Below are positions 7,688 to 16,128 of a DNA stretch of 36,649 bases, one piece after another. Under the pieces are notes generated by a model. That model searched no databases. It was given only the letters and a program-made list of their open reading frames with translations, and had not been told where the DNA came from. This stretch comes from UBA4655 sp044337015 (GTDB lineage: Bacteria; Planctomycetota; Planctomycetia; Pirellulales; UBA1268). The position numbers and the translations under genes were made by a program. Positions within the stretch are counted from its first letter, which is position 1; each line of letters starts with the position of its first letter. The stretch covers positions 1-36,649 of the forward strand of contig JBIIOJ010000005.1 in assembly GCA_044337015.1 (NCBI GenBank). The letters are read 5' to 3'.

Positions 7688-9391
7688 ATGCACGACATCG
7701 ACCTCATCCTCACGCTTACCGGCGGCCTCGCCGCCGCGCTCGTGCTCGGCTTCATCACGCAGCAGCTGCGGCTGTCGCCGATCGTGGGCTACCTCCTTGC
7801 GGGCGTCGCCGTCGGGCCGGCGACGCCCGGATTCCAGGCCGACCGTGGGCTCGCCGAGCAGCTCGCGGAGATCGGCGTGATCCTGCTGATGTTCGGCGTG
7901 GGACTGCATTTTCATTTCCGGGAGCTGCTCGCCGTGCGCCGGGTGGCCGTGCCAGGGGCGCTCGTGCAAAGCGGCGTGGCGACGCTTCTCGGGGCGCTGG
8001 CCGGCCGGCTGCTGGGTTGGGAGTGGCCGACGGCGGTGATCTTCGGTGGCGCCGTTGCGGTCGCGAGCACCGTCGTGCTCATCCGCGTGCTCTCCGACAA
8101 CAACGACCTCCACACGCGGGCCGGCCACATCGCGGTCGGCTGGCTCGTCGTCGAGGACCTGCTCACGGTGGTGGCGCTCGTCGTGCTGCCCGCCGTGGCG
8201 GGACGTGAAGCGATGGCTCCGGCCGAGATCGCGGTCTCGCTCGCCGTCGCGGCGGCGAAGATGACGGCCCTGGTGGCGATGACCGTCGTGGTCGGGGGCC
8301 GGGTCATCCCCTGGGTCATGGAGCGGATCGCCGCCACCCGGTCGCGGGAGCTCTTCACACTGGCCGTGCTCGTGATCGCGCTTGGGATCGCCGTCGGCTC
8401 GGCGAAGGTGTTCGGCGTGTCGATGGCGCTCGGCGCGTTCCTCGCCGGCATGGTGGTCGGCCGCAGCGAGTTCAGCCTGCGGGCCGCCTCCGACGCCCTG
8501 CCGATGCGCGACGCCTTCGCGGTGCTCTTTTTCGTGTCGGTGGGGATGCTCTTCGATCCCGTAGCGGCGATGCATTCGCCTTGGGCGATCGCCATGGCGC
8601 TGGCGATCGTGCTCGTGGGCAAGCCCCTCGCCGCAGTCGCGATCGTGCTGGTGCTCGGCTACCCGCGGCGGGTCGCCCTGCCGGTGGCGGTGGCGCTCGC
8701 CCAGATCGGCGAGTTCTCGTTCATTCTCGCCTCCCTCGGCTCGCAGCTCGGCGTGATGCCGGCCGATGCCGTCAACACGCTCGTGGCGACGGCGATCGTG
8801 TCGATCACGCTCAATCCGCTGCTCTACCGGTCGATCGACCTTTTCGAGCGTTGGCTCGGCCAAATGCTGCCTGCGGCCTCCCTGCCCGACGATGAGCAGC
8901 CTGCCGACGAGCAGCCGCCGAGCCGGCGGGCGATCGTCGTCGGCTACGGGCCGGTCGGCGAGACCGTCACGGAGCTCCTCCTCGACAACGAGATCGAGCC
9001 GACGGTGATCGAACTCAATCTCGACACGGTGCGGCGGCTGAAGGTCTTCGACGTTCGGGCGATCTATGGCGACGCCAGCCGGCCCGAGGTGCTCGTGCAG
9101 GCGGGCGTGGCCCGGGCGGCCAACCTCATCCTCACCTCGGGGGCGGGCGGCCTCGACGAGGAAATCATCCGTCGGGCGAAGGAGATCAACCCGGGCATCC
9201 ATGTGCTCGCCCGCACGCAATACGTCCGCGAACTGCCAAAGCTGCAGAAGGCGGGCGCCGAGGACGTGTTCGCGGCGGAAGGGGAGGTGGCCCTCGCCTT
9301 CGCGGTGCGGATCCTGGAACGGCTGGGAGCCGGCGGCGAGCAGATCGATCGCGAGCGGCAGCGGGTGGAGGCGATGTTTCGCAGCGGGTAG
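7688..9391 (+). CDS. CPA2 cation:proton antiporter with RCK/TrkA-N domain (Kef/YbaL-like)
   Basis: A 567-residue inner-membrane transporter. Residues 1-390 hold about 12 hydrophobic helices of the Na+/H+ exchanger fold, with the family sequences LSPIVGYLLAGVAVGP, LLMFGVGLHFHFREL and the ion-site-like GWLVVEDLLTVVAL. Residues from about 412 form a cytoplasmic Rossmann RCK domain (RAIVVGYGPVGETV, then VIELNLDTVRRL and IYGDASRPEVL). No C-terminal TrkA-C domain is evident. This layout resembles YbaL/KefB antiporters that export K+ or Na+ in exchange for H+ under nucleotide control. It lies 21 bases after cysD and may be co-transcribed. The cation cannot be told from sequence. Confidence 0.9.
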   Translation: MHDIDLILTLTGGLAAALVLGFITQQLRLSPIVGYLLAGVAVGPATPGFQADRGLAEQLAEIGVILLMFGVGLHFHFRELLAVRRVAVPGALVQSGVATLLGALAGRLLGWEWPTAVIFGGAVAVASTVVLIRVLSDNNDLHTRAGHIAVGWLVVEDLLTVVALVVLPAVAGREAMAPAEIAVSLAVAAAKMTALVAMTVVVGGRVIPWVMERIAATRSRELFTLAVLVIALGIAVGSAKVFGVSMALGAFLAGMVVGRSEFSLRAASDALPMRDAFAVLFFVSVGMLFDPVAAMHSPWAIAMALAIVLVGKPLAAVAIVLVLGYPRRVALPVAVALAQIGEFSFILASLGSQLGVMPADAVNTLVATAIVSITLNPLLYRSIDLFERWLGQMLPAASLPDDEQPADEQPPSRRAIVVGYGPVGETVTELLLDNEIEPTVIELNLDTVRRLKVFDVRAIYGDASRPEVLVQAGVARAANLILTSGAGGLDEEIIRRAKEINPGIHVLARTQYVRELPKLQKAGAEDVFAAEGEVALAFAVRILERLGAGGEQIDRERQRVEAMFRSG

Positions 9392-9424
9392 ACGGGCGGC
9401 CATAGCGCCGTCGCGGACGTCGGC

Positions 9425-9430
9425 TACAAT
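9425..9430 (+). promoter_or_regulatory. Candidate -10 box (TACAAT) for glyA
   Basis: TACAAT lies 65 bases before the glyA start codon, within the 104-base gap after the antiporter gene. It matches five of six bases of TATAAT. No good -35 box is visible. Transcription from here would include the ribosome-binding site CAGGAGA. Confidence 0.3.
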
Positions 9431-9495
9431 GCGGGTCCGGATGGAGCCCAGACGATGACCAACGGGCTTCCCGCAGGAGTTTTCAGGAGACCGCA

Positions 9496-10794
9496 GTGAC
9501 ACAATCTCACAATGTGCTCGGGTCGCATTCGCTCAGCTTCATCGAATCGGAGGATCCGGAGGTCCATTCGGCGATCCTCGCCGAGCAGACGCGGCAGCAG
9601 GAAGGGCTCGAGATGATCGCGAGCGAGAACTTCACGAGCCCGGCCGTGATGCAGGCGGTGGGCAGCGTGCTCACGAACAAGTACGCCGAGGGCTATCCCG
9701 GCCACCGCTACTACGGCGGCTGCGAGTTCGTCGACAAGGTCGAGGATCTCGCCCGCGAGCGGCTCAAGAGACTCTTTGGCGCCGAGCATGTCAACGTCCA
9801 GCCCCATTCCGGCAGCCAGGCCAACGCTGCCGTCTACATGACGGCGATCGCCCCGGGCGACACCGTGCTCGCCTTCGACCTCGCCCACGGCGGCCACCTC
9901 ACCCACGGCATGAAGCTCAATGCCTCGGGCGTGCTCTACCGGTTCGTGCACTACGGCGTTCGCCGTGAGGATCACCGTCTCGACTTCGACCAGATCGCGA
10001 GCCTCGCCCGCGAGCACAAGCCGAAGCTGATCGTGGCGGGCGCGAGCGCCTATCCGCGGGAGATTCCGCACGGGAAGTTTGCGGAGATCGCCCGCGAGGT
10101 GGGCGCGAAGCTGATGGTCGACATGGCCCATTACGCTGGGCTCGTCGCCGCCGGCATCCACGACAATCCGGTCCCCGTGGCCGACTTCGTCACGAGCACG
10201 ACACACAAGACGCTCCGCGGCCCGCGGGGCGGCATCGCCATGTGCCGCGCGGCCGACGCGAAGGCCCTCGACCGCTCGGTGTTTCCCGGGCAGCAGGGCG
10301 GCCCCCTCATGCACGTGATCGCCGGCAAGGCGGTTGCCTTCGCCGAGGCGCTCCGCCCCGAGTTCAAGGCCTATGCGAAGCAGGTGGTGGCGAATGCCAG
10401 GGCGCTCGCCGAGGCGCTCGCCTCGGGCGGCGTGAAACTCGTCAGCGGCGGTACCGACAACCACCTCATGCTCGTGGACGTCACGCCGCTTTCGATCGGC
10501 GGCAAGCTCGCCGAGGAGACGCTCGACCGCTGCGGGATCACCTGCAACAAGAACATGATTCCCTACGACGAGCGGAAGCCGATGGATCCCTCCGGGATCC
10601 GCCTGGGCACGCCGGCGCTCACGACCCGCGGCATGGGGACGGCCGAGATGAAGCGGATCGCCGCCTGGATCCTGCGGGCCCTGAAAAGCCCCGGCGACGC
10701 GGCTGTCGTCGAGACGACCCGCCGCGAGGTGGCCGAACTCGCCGAGCAGTTCCCCGTGCCGGCGGCCCGGCTCGAGGAAGCCGTGGCGGGCTGA
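9496..10794 (+). CDS. glyA: Serine hydroxymethyltransferase
   Basis: A 432-residue fold-I PLP enzyme that interconverts serine plus tetrahydrofolate with glycine plus 5,10-methylene-tetrahydrofolate. Diagnostic parts are EGLEMIASENF (39-46), NKYAEGYPGHRYYGGCEFVD, NVQPHSGSQAN, MVDMAHYAGLVAAG (near 207-220), the PLP lysine in TSTTHKTLRGPRGG (K238), FPGQQGGPLMHVIAGKAVAF and SGIRLGTPALTTRGM. The start is GTG at 9496 with AGGAGA 5-6 bases upstream. The downstream esterase begins 2 bases after the stop, which implies a shared transcript with no obvious metabolic link. Confidence 0.97.
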   Translation: MTQSHNVLGSHSLSFIESEDPEVHSAILAEQTRQQEGLEMIASENFTSPAVMQAVGSVLTNKYAEGYPGHRYYGGCEFVDKVEDLARERLKRLFGAEHVNVQPHSGSQANAAVYMTAIAPGDTVLAFDLAHGGHLTHGMKLNASGVLYRFVHYGVRREDHRLDFDQIASLAREHKPKLIVAGASAYPREIPHGKFAEIAREVGAKLMVDMAHYAGLVAAGIHDNPVPVADFVTSTTHKTLRGPRGGIAMCRAADAKALDRSVFPGQQGGPLMHVIAGKAVAFAEALRPEFKAYAKQVVANARALAEALASGGVKLVSGGTDNHLMLVDVTPLSIGGKLAEETLDRCGITCNKNMIPYDERKPMDPSGIRLGTPALTTRGMGTAEMKRIAAWILRALKSPGDAAVVETTRREVAELAEQFPVPAARLEEAVAG

Positions 10795-10796
10795 CT

Positions 10797-11960
10797 ATGA
10801 GTCCGCATCTCACCGCGACGTCGTCCCGCCTTTCCGCCGCACTCGCGATCGCGACGCTGGCCGCGTGCCTTTCCTCGCGGACGGCCGAATCCCAGGCTCC
10901 CGCCGCGGCGCCTGCCGCGAAGGCTGGCACGAAGATCCCCGGCGACGCCCGGTGGCACGATGTCACGACGTGGGGCGTCGAGGGCCGCGGCTGGGGCGAG
11001 CAGGACCGCAGGCGGTGGTTCGACAGGTTTCCGTCGAAGGCCGAAGGACGCGTGACCGATGCCGTCTGGAATCTCAGCCGCGACACCGCCGGCATGATGG
11101 TCCGCTTCAAGACCGACGCGCGGGAGATCTACGCCCGCTACAAGCTCTCCAAGCCGCAGATCGGCATGCCCCACATGCCGGCGACGGGCGTCAGCGGCCT
11201 CGACCTCTACGCCCGCGACGACAAGGGCCGCTGGAAGTGGGTGATGGTGACCAGGCCGGACAGCCAGACGGTGGAGACCATCGTCATCGCGGGACTCGCC
11301 TCGGGCATGCGGGAATACGCCGCCTACCTGCCGCTCTACAACGGTGTGGAGTCGCTCGAGATCGGAGTGCCGGCATTGGCCTCCTTCGAAGGGCTGCCGC
11401 CGCGGACCGGCAAGCCGATCGTGTTCTACGGCACGTCGATCACGCACGGCGCCTGCGCTTCACGGCCTGGCATGGTGCATACGGCGATCCTCGGACGACG
11501 GTTCGACATGCCGGTGCTGAACCTCGGGTTCTCGGGCAACGGCAAAATGGATCCGGCTGTCGGCAGCCTGCTGACGGAAGTCGATGCGGCGGTGTATGTG
11601 ATCGATTGCCTGCCCAACATGGGAGCCGCCGAGGTCGCCGCCAAGTGCGTACCGCTCGTGAAGCAGTTGCGGGATGCCCGGCCCACCACGCCGATCGTGC
11701 TGGTGGAGGACCGTCGCAACACGAATTCCTGGATCCTGCCAGACCGCGACAAGCACCACGACTCCAATCATGCGGCGTTGAAGGCGGCCCACGAGCGGCT
11801 CGTGAAGGAGGGGGTGAAGGATCTCTACTACATCGAGGGGGATCATCTCTACGGCGACGATACCGAAGGGGCCACCGACGCCTCGCACGCGAGCGACCTC
11901 GGTTTCATGCGGCAGGCCGACATCTTCGAGCCGGTCCTGCGGGCGGCGCTCACGCCGTGA
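10797..11960 (+). CDS. Secreted SGNH/GDSL esterase with GxDLY N-terminal domain
   Basis: A 387-residue exported protein. Residues 8-34 include a signal peptide (LSAALAIATLAACLSSRTAESQA). A beta-sandwich N-terminal domain follows, carrying the namesake GLDLY motif, as in the GxDLY/SsfX3-like SGNH esterases. The hydrolase domain begins at FYGTSITHGACASRPGM (block I Ser), then NLGFSGNGKMDP (block II Gly and block III-like Asn), DCLPNM, and a C-terminal region with DASHASDLGF that supplies the Asp/His pair. Such enzymes remove acyl groups from carbohydrates. It faces a secreted beta-helix glycosidase across 73 bases, so both may act on the same external polysaccharide. The start is ATG at 10797, 2 bases after glyA. 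Confidence 0.87.
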   Translation: MSPHLTATSSRLSAALAIATLAACLSSRTAESQAPAAAPAAKAGTKIPGDARWHDVTTWGVEGRGWGEQDRRRWFDRFPSKAEGRVTDAVWNLSRDTAGMMVRFKTDAREIYARYKLSKPQIGMPHMPATGVSGLDLYARDDKGRWKWVMVTRPDSQTVETIVIAGLASGMREYAAYLPLYNGVESLEIGVPALASFEGLPPRTGKPIVFYGTSITHGACASRPGMVHTAILGRRFDMPVLNLGFSGNGKMDPAVGSLLTEVDAAVYVIDCLPNMGAAEVAAKCVPLVKQLRDARPTTPIVLVEDRRNTNSWILPDRDKHHDSNHAALKAAHERLVKEGVKDLYYIEGDHLYGDDTEGATDASHASDLGFMRQADIFEPVLRAALTP

Positions 11961-11967
11961 TGCGCGG

Positions 11968-11996
11968 GAGGGAAACCATGGATGCCGCATTCCCTC
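11968..11996. terminator. Hairpin between convergent genes (possible bidirectional terminator)
   Basis: GAGGGAA at 11968-11974 and TTCCCTC at 11990-11996 are a perfect 7-base inverted repeat with a 15-base loop. It lies in the 73-base gap where the esterase and glycosidase genes converge. There is no U-tract, so the terminator call rests on position and symmetry. Confidence 0.3.
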
Positions 11997-12033
11997 GGCT
12001 CTCGCCTCGGGCTCCAAGGGTATTCAAGCACGG

Positions 12034-13542
12034 TCAGCGGAACTCGAGCCTCACGTCGCCCTGCGTTTCGAGTCCGTTCGGGAAGTCCTTTTCCGATTCG
12101 AGCCGCACGCCGCCGATCGACACGTCTTCGAACCGCACGAGGATCTTCCCCGGATCGGCCGTGCGGAGCCGCGACCGCATCGGCTGGCCCTCGCGGTCCT
12201 TGAAAGGCCCCCACCATCGGCCCCGCTCCGTGCCGGTGACCGTCACCCGCTCGAGCACGAGGTCGATCTCCCGTAGGGTCACGTCCTTGATCTTCGTCGC
12301 CCAGGGCGTGTCCTGGTCGAGGTTGTCGATGGCGAGCAGGTTGAGCGTGTCGCCGTAAATCTTGACGTCCGCGAACCGCACGTTGGCGAAGCGGCATCCC
12401 TTGGAGGCGCACAGGACGATGATCCCGCGGTGGCCGTTCTGGGTCTCGGTCTCGTCGCGGATGATCTCGACCTTCTCGACCAGGACGTCCGTCACCGCCT
12501 GCGGGTAGCCGTAGCCCAGCTGGAAGACGGCCTGGTTCATCTGCTTCCAGATGACCACATTCCGGATCGTCCGCCCGGGGTAGTAGATCGTGAACACGTC
12601 GTCGTTCACCTTGAAGAAACAATGCTCGACCACGCCAGGGCCTCCGCCGACGCCGTCGGTGCTGTAGTTCCAGGAGAGGAGCTTGACGTTGCGGACTGCG
12701 AACGTGCCGAAGAACGTCAGGTTGTAGCTGGGCGCATCGATGATCGTGATCCCATCGACGGTGGTGCTGCCGCCGTACTGTTCGTTCCAGACCATCGGGG
12801 CGATGCCCCATGTTCCGCGGGCGTCCTTCGGTCTGGCTACGAGGCCGCGCTTGTGCCGCATCCATTCTTCCTGGAGCAGTTCGCCGCTGAGCACACCGCG
12901 GCCGCAGATTCGGACGTTTGCGCCACGGGCGGTGATCGTGCCGCGGACGACGGCGCCGGGGGCGAGGTAGACCGTTTCGCCTGCATTCACTGCGTAGTGC
13001 GGCCCGATGTCGTGGACGCCCGGGCCGAAGAAGTGCACGCCGGGCCCCCGGGCCGGCACGTCGGTCTCGGGCGGGTCGGCAAAGATGAAGAGCGGATGCC
13101 GGTCGCCGTGCGCGCCGTTGATCCGCACGAAGTAGTAGCCGGGATGCTCCGCGGAATGTTTCAGTTTCACCAGCACGCTGCCGTCTGCCGCCACGCTTAC
13201 GGTGTTGCCGGGTCGCTCGGGTAGCAGCTCCGCTTTCACCGCCTTGATGCCGACGGCGCGGATCGTGAGGCGAACGTCGCCCTCGGCCGAGAGGCTGACC
13301 CAGTGGTTCTCGGCGGACATGACGGGCAACGGCCACGTGCCGCCGTCCTCGTCGGGCACCTGCTTCCAGCCGTTCTCGCGGTGGTAGACGAACGCGGGAT
13401 CGCCGCCGCCGGAACGCACCTCGTAGAGCAGCGAGCGGTAGCGTTCGTCAGGGCCGGGGGAGAAGGAGACCGGCTCGCCGGCGCGGAGGGCTGACGCGAA
13501 GGCCAAGGAGAGGAGCGTGATTCGCCAGAGGGCCGTGCGCAT
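12034..13542 (-). CDS. Secreted right-handed beta-helix glycosidase (GH28/GH49-like)
   Basis: A 502-residue exported protein. The start ATG at 13540-13542 gives a signal peptide (WRITLLSLAFASALRAG, about 6-22). Residues 25-170 look like a beta-sandwich module (GYYFVRINGAHGDRHPLFIF). Residues 170-480 show beta-helix rungs: ETVYLAPGAVVRGTITARGANVRICGRGVLSGE, TTVDGITIIDAPSYNLTFFG, then STDGVGGGPGVVEHCFFKVNDDVFTIYY. The paired Asp-containing rungs (TDG ... NDD) match the catalytic layout of GH28 polygalacturonases and GH49 dextranases. The substrate is uncertain; the VNDDVFTIYY rung is closer to GH49. It converges on the esterase and diverges from aguB across 37 bases. Confidence 0.8.
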   Translation of the reverse strand: MRTALWRITLLSLAFASALRAGEPVSFSPGPDERYRSLLYEVRSGGGDPAFVYHRENGWKQVPDEDGGTWPLPVMSAENHWVSLSAEGDVRLTIRAVGIKAVKAELLPERPGNTVSVAADGSVLVKLKHSAEHPGYYFVRINGAHGDRHPLFIFADPPETDVPARGPGVHFFGPGVHDIGPHYAVNAGETVYLAPGAVVRGTITARGANVRICGRGVLSGELLQEEWMRHKRGLVARPKDARGTWGIAPMVWNEQYGGSTTVDGITIIDAPSYNLTFFGTFAVRNVKLLSWNYSTDGVGGGPGVVEHCFFKVNDDVFTIYYPGRTIRNVVIWKQMNQAVFQLGYGYPQAVTDVLVEKVEIIRDETETQNGHRGIIVLCASKGCRFANVRFADVKIYGDTLNLLAIDNLDQDTPWATKIKDVTLREIDLVLERVTVTGTERGRWWGPFKDREGQPMRSRLRTADPGKILVRFEDVSIGGVRLESEKDFPNGLETQGDVRLEFR

Positions 13543-13567
13543 GGCTGCAAGGATGCTACCGGCAACG

Positions 13568-13573
13568 TACCAT
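13568..13573 (+). promoter_or_regulatory. Candidate -10 box (TACCAT) immediately before aguB
   Basis: TACCAT is followed by 6 bases and then the aguB ATG, with no Shine-Dalgarno sequence. This is the same layout as before the M50 and dehydrogenase genes and would give a leaderless transcript. Confidence 0.3.
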
Positions 13574-13579
13574 ACCTGC

Positions 13580-14494
13580 ATGAAGCACTCATCCAGGTCC
13601 TCGAAGCCCGCGGTCGTGCGGATCGGTCTCGTGCAGTCGGCCTGCACGGGCGACCGCGACAGGAACGTCGCCCAGGGCCTCGCGGGCATCGCGGAGGCGG
13701 CGGCCGGCGGCGCCGACATCGTCTGCCTCCAGGAGCTGTTCGCAGGCGAGTATCCCTGCCAGGCGGAAGACCACGGGAAGTTCACCGAGGCGGAGCGGGT
13801 GCCAGGGCCGCTCACAGAGCGGCTCCGCGAAGCGGCGCGGCAGCACGGCGTCGCGATCGTCGGCAGCGTCTTCGAGCGGCGGGCCGACGGGCTTTTTCAC
13901 AACACGACCGTGGTGATCGACCGCGACGGCGAGCAGGTCGGCATCTACCGCAAGATGCACATCCCCGACGACCCGCACTACTACGAGAAGTTCTACTTCG
14001 CGCCGGGCGACACCGGCTTCATGGCGGTTCCGACTACGATCGGCCCGCGAGAGGCAAAGCCGCGGACGCTCCACGTCGGCCCGCTCGTCTGCTGGGACCA
14101 ATGGTATCCCGAGGCGGCAAGGCTCACGGCGATGGCCGGGGCCGAGGCGATCTTCTATCCCACGGCGATCGGCTGGCTCGATGGCGAGGAATCGCTCCAC
14201 CGCGCCCAGTATGAATCCTGGGACACGATGCTCCGCAGCCATGCGATCGCCAATGGTGTGTTCGTCGTCGCGGTGAATCGCACCGGTCGCGAAGGAAGCT
14301 TGAGGTTCTGGGGGGCGAGCGTCGTCTACGCGCCGAGCGGCGAAGTGCTCGTGAAGGCGGGCCACGACGCGCCCGAGACGCTCGTCGTGGAGTGCGATCT
14401 CGACCGGATCGAGTGGTCGCGGACGCGGTGGCCCTTCTTCCGCGACCGCCGGATCGACGCCTACGGCGGCCTGCTCGATCGTTGGGGGCGATGA
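13580..14494 (+). CDS. aguB: N-carbamoylputrescine amidase
   Basis: A 304-residue nitrilase-superfamily hydrolase that splits N-carbamoylputrescine into putrescine, CO2 and ammonia. The Glu-Lys-Cys triad is clear: CLQELFAGEYPC (E52), GIYRKMHIPDDP (K125) and PLVCWDQWYPE (C171). The sequences EYPCQ, HIPDDPHYYEKFYF and FYPTAIGW are typical of the AguB branch. The length is normal for the family. The ATG at 13580 was chosen because the strong similarity begins at about residue 13 and longer starts add a non-conserved tail. Its stop is followed by the aguA GTG within 2 bases, so the pair forms an operon for the agmatine route to putrescine. Confidence 0.93.
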   Translation: MKHSSRSSKPAVVRIGLVQSACTGDRDRNVAQGLAGIAEAAAGGADIVCLQELFAGEYPCQAEDHGKFTEAERVPGPLTERLREAARQHGVAIVGSVFERRADGLFHNTTVVIDRDGEQVGIYRKMHIPDDPHYYEKFYFAPGDTGFMAVPTTIGPREAKPRTLHVGPLVCWDQWYPEAARLTAMAGAEAIFYPTAIGWLDGEESLHRAQYESWDTMLRSHAIANGVFVVAVNRTGREGSLRFWGASVVYAPSGEVLVKAGHDAPETLVVECDLDRIEWSRTRWPFFRDRRIDAYGGLLDRWGR

Positions 14495-14495
14495 C

Positions 14496-15536
14496 GTGGA
14501 TCTCCGTGACGACTACCGATTGCCCGCGGAGTGGGAGCCGCAGGCGGCCACGTTCCTCGCCTGGCCGCATCGCCTCGCGACCTGGCCCGGCCACTTCGAC
14601 CCGATTCCGGGCGTTTATGCGACGGTGGCGAGGGCGATCGCGAGGCATCAGCCGGTGCGAATCGTGGCTGGAGGCCGGGCACTCGCCGACGCGAAGCGGC
14701 ATCTCGAAGGCACGTCGAACCTGTCGTTCCTCGAAGTCTTCACGAGCGACGGCTGGATCCGCGACTCCGGGCCCGTGTTTCTCCTGCCGCGGTCCGGCCG
14801 CCCGCTCCGTCCGGTGGCCGTCTGCTGGCCGTTCAACGCCTGGGGGGGCAAGTATCCGCCATGGGATCTCGACGCCGCCGTGTCGGGGCGGATCGCCGCG
14901 AGCGAGTCGCTGCCGATCATTCGTCCGGACATGGTGCTCGAAGGGGGCGCGATCGAGACCGATGGCGAAGGGACGCTCCTCGTGAACGAGCGGTGCGTCG
15001 TCGATCCGCGTCGCAATCCCGGCCTCACGCGAGCCGATGCCGAGAGGATGCTTCGCGACCTGCTCGGCGTGGACTCCGTGCTCTGGCTCGACGGCATGCT
15101 GGCGGGCGATGACACCGACGGCCACATCGACCAGATCGCACGTTTCACGGCGCCGGGCCGGGTCGTCGCGGCGAGGCAGCCGGACGCGGGCGATCCCAAC
15201 CATGCGGATCTCGAGGCGAACCTGCAGCGGCTCGTGGGAATGCGGGATGCACGCGGCCGTCGGCTCGAGGTGATCCCGATCGACATCCCGCCGCGGTTCG
15301 AGCGTCACGGCGTGCAATTGCCGGCGAGCCACCTCAATTTCCTCGTCACGAACGGCTCGGTGCTCGTGCCGGTGTTCGGCGGGGCGACCGATGCCGCAGC
15401 CCTCCGCACCCTCGCCGACTGCTTTCCGGGTCGCTCCATCGAGCCGGTCGACTGCCGCGACCTCGTCTGGGGACGCGGGGCGATCCACTGCATCACCCGG
15501 GACGAGCCCGCCTGGAACGTGGCCGAAGCCCGCTGA
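14496..15536 (+). CDS. aguA: Agmatine deiminase
   Basis: A 346-residue member of the peptidyl-arginine deiminase-like (pentein) fold, hydrolysing agmatine to N-carbamoylputrescine and ammonia. Landmarks are PAEWEPQAATFLAWPH (10-25), DGWIRDSGPVF (substrate Asp, 85-95), LEGGAIETDGEGTLL (about 148-162), GDDTDGHIDQIARF (catalytic H210) and the catalytic Cys in GRGAIHCITRDEP (C332). The start is GTG at 14496, just after the aguB stop, with GGGGGCG as a weak ribosome-binding site; an ATG at 14491 is out of frame. Arginine decarboxylase, which would supply agmatine, is not in the window. Confidence 0.95.
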   Translation: MDLRDDYRLPAEWEPQAATFLAWPHRLATWPGHFDPIPGVYATVARAIARHQPVRIVAGGRALADAKRHLEGTSNLSFLEVFTSDGWIRDSGPVFLLPRSGRPLRPVAVCWPFNAWGGKYPPWDLDAAVSGRIAASESLPIIRPDMVLEGGAIETDGEGTLLVNERCVVDPRRNPGLTRADAERMLRDLLGVDSVLWLDGMLAGDDTDGHIDQIARFTAPGRVVAARQPDAGDPNHADLEANLQRLVGMRDARGRRLEVIPIDIPPRFERHGVQLPASHLNFLVTNGSVLVPVFGGATDAAALRTLADCFPGRSIEPVDCRDLVWGRGAIHCITRDEPAWNVAEAR

Positions 15537-15601
15537 AAACAGCCCTTGCCACCGACCGCCCGGTTCCGCGACCATTCCGGCGCCGTGGCCGCAGGTAGCG
15601 G

Positions 15602-16117
15602 ATGATCCCCGGCGGAGAGGCATTTCGCGAGGCATTCCCCATGGCGACGATCGTGCAAGGGACCATGACGCTGCTCGCCCGACTGATGCTGACGACGGTC
15701 TTCCTATGGCTCACGATCGCCTACAAGATTCCCGACTTCAAGGCGACGGCCGCGAGGATGGCGATGGAGGGCGTGCCGCAGCCGAAGCTCGCGCTGTTCT
15801 GTGCGATCGGCGTCCTCCTGATCGGCAGCCTGTCGGTGATCGCCGGCGCCTGGGCCAGGGTCGGCGCGCTCTTCCTCTTCGCGTTTCTCGCCGCGGCGAC
15901 GTTCTACTACCACGACTTCTGGAAGGTGCAGGACGTGAACACGCGGTTCAGCGAAACGTGGCACTTCATGAAGAACCTCGCTATCGGCGGCGGGCTTTTG
16001 ATGCTCGCTGCCTATGGTCCCGGCCCCTGGAGCGTCGACGGCTGGATCGAGCAGAAGATGGCGGAGGCGGAGAGCTCGCCGGGTCAACGTGCGGCAAGGC
16101 CGGCCGGCAAGCCCTGA
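15602..16117 (+). CDS. DoxX-like membrane protein
   Basis: A 171-residue protein with four hydrophobic helices: LLARLMLTTVFLWLTIAY, ALFCAIGVLLIGSLSVIAGAW, VGALFLFAFLAAATFYY and LAIGGGLLMLAAYGPG. The pattern and the sequence ARVGALFLFAFLAAATFYYHDFW match the DoxX/YphA family of small inner-membrane proteins. Members have been linked to redox or sulfur chemistry, but the biochemical role is generally unclear. The basic C-terminal tail (GQRAARPAGKP) is non-conserved. The ATG at 15602 has GCAGGT about 6 bases upstream; the ATG at 15641 with GCGAGG is an equally possible start. It converges on the subtilase gene with an 11-base gap. Confidence 0.8.
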   Translation: MIPGGEAFREAFPMATIVQGTMTLLARLMLTTVFLWLTIAYKIPDFKATAARMAMEGVPQPKLALFCAIGVLLIGSLSVIAGAWARVGALFLFAFLAAATFYYHDFWKVQDVNTRFSETWHFMKNLAIGGGLLMLAAYGPGPWSVDGWIEQKMAEAESSPGQRAARPAGKP

Positions 16118-16123
16118 GCCGGC
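16103..16123. terminator. Hairpin at the DoxX stop codon, between convergent genes
   Basis: GCCGGC at 16103-16108 and again at 16118-16123 can pair across a 9-base loop that contains the DoxX TGA. No U-tract is present. Position between two converging genes suggests termination, but the element is short. Confidence 0.25.
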
Positions 16124-16128
16124 ATGGT

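Noticed and set aside
9392..9495. A glycine riboswitch before glyA
   Set aside because: The gap is only 104 bases and no paired aptamer-like helices with the expected conserved cores are visible.
5696..9502. A 1268-codon open frame on the minus strand
   Set aside because: It lies antisense to the LysR, cysD and antiporter genes, all with clear family motifs, and its product is Arg/His/Asp-rich low-complexity text typical of GC-rich antisense translation.
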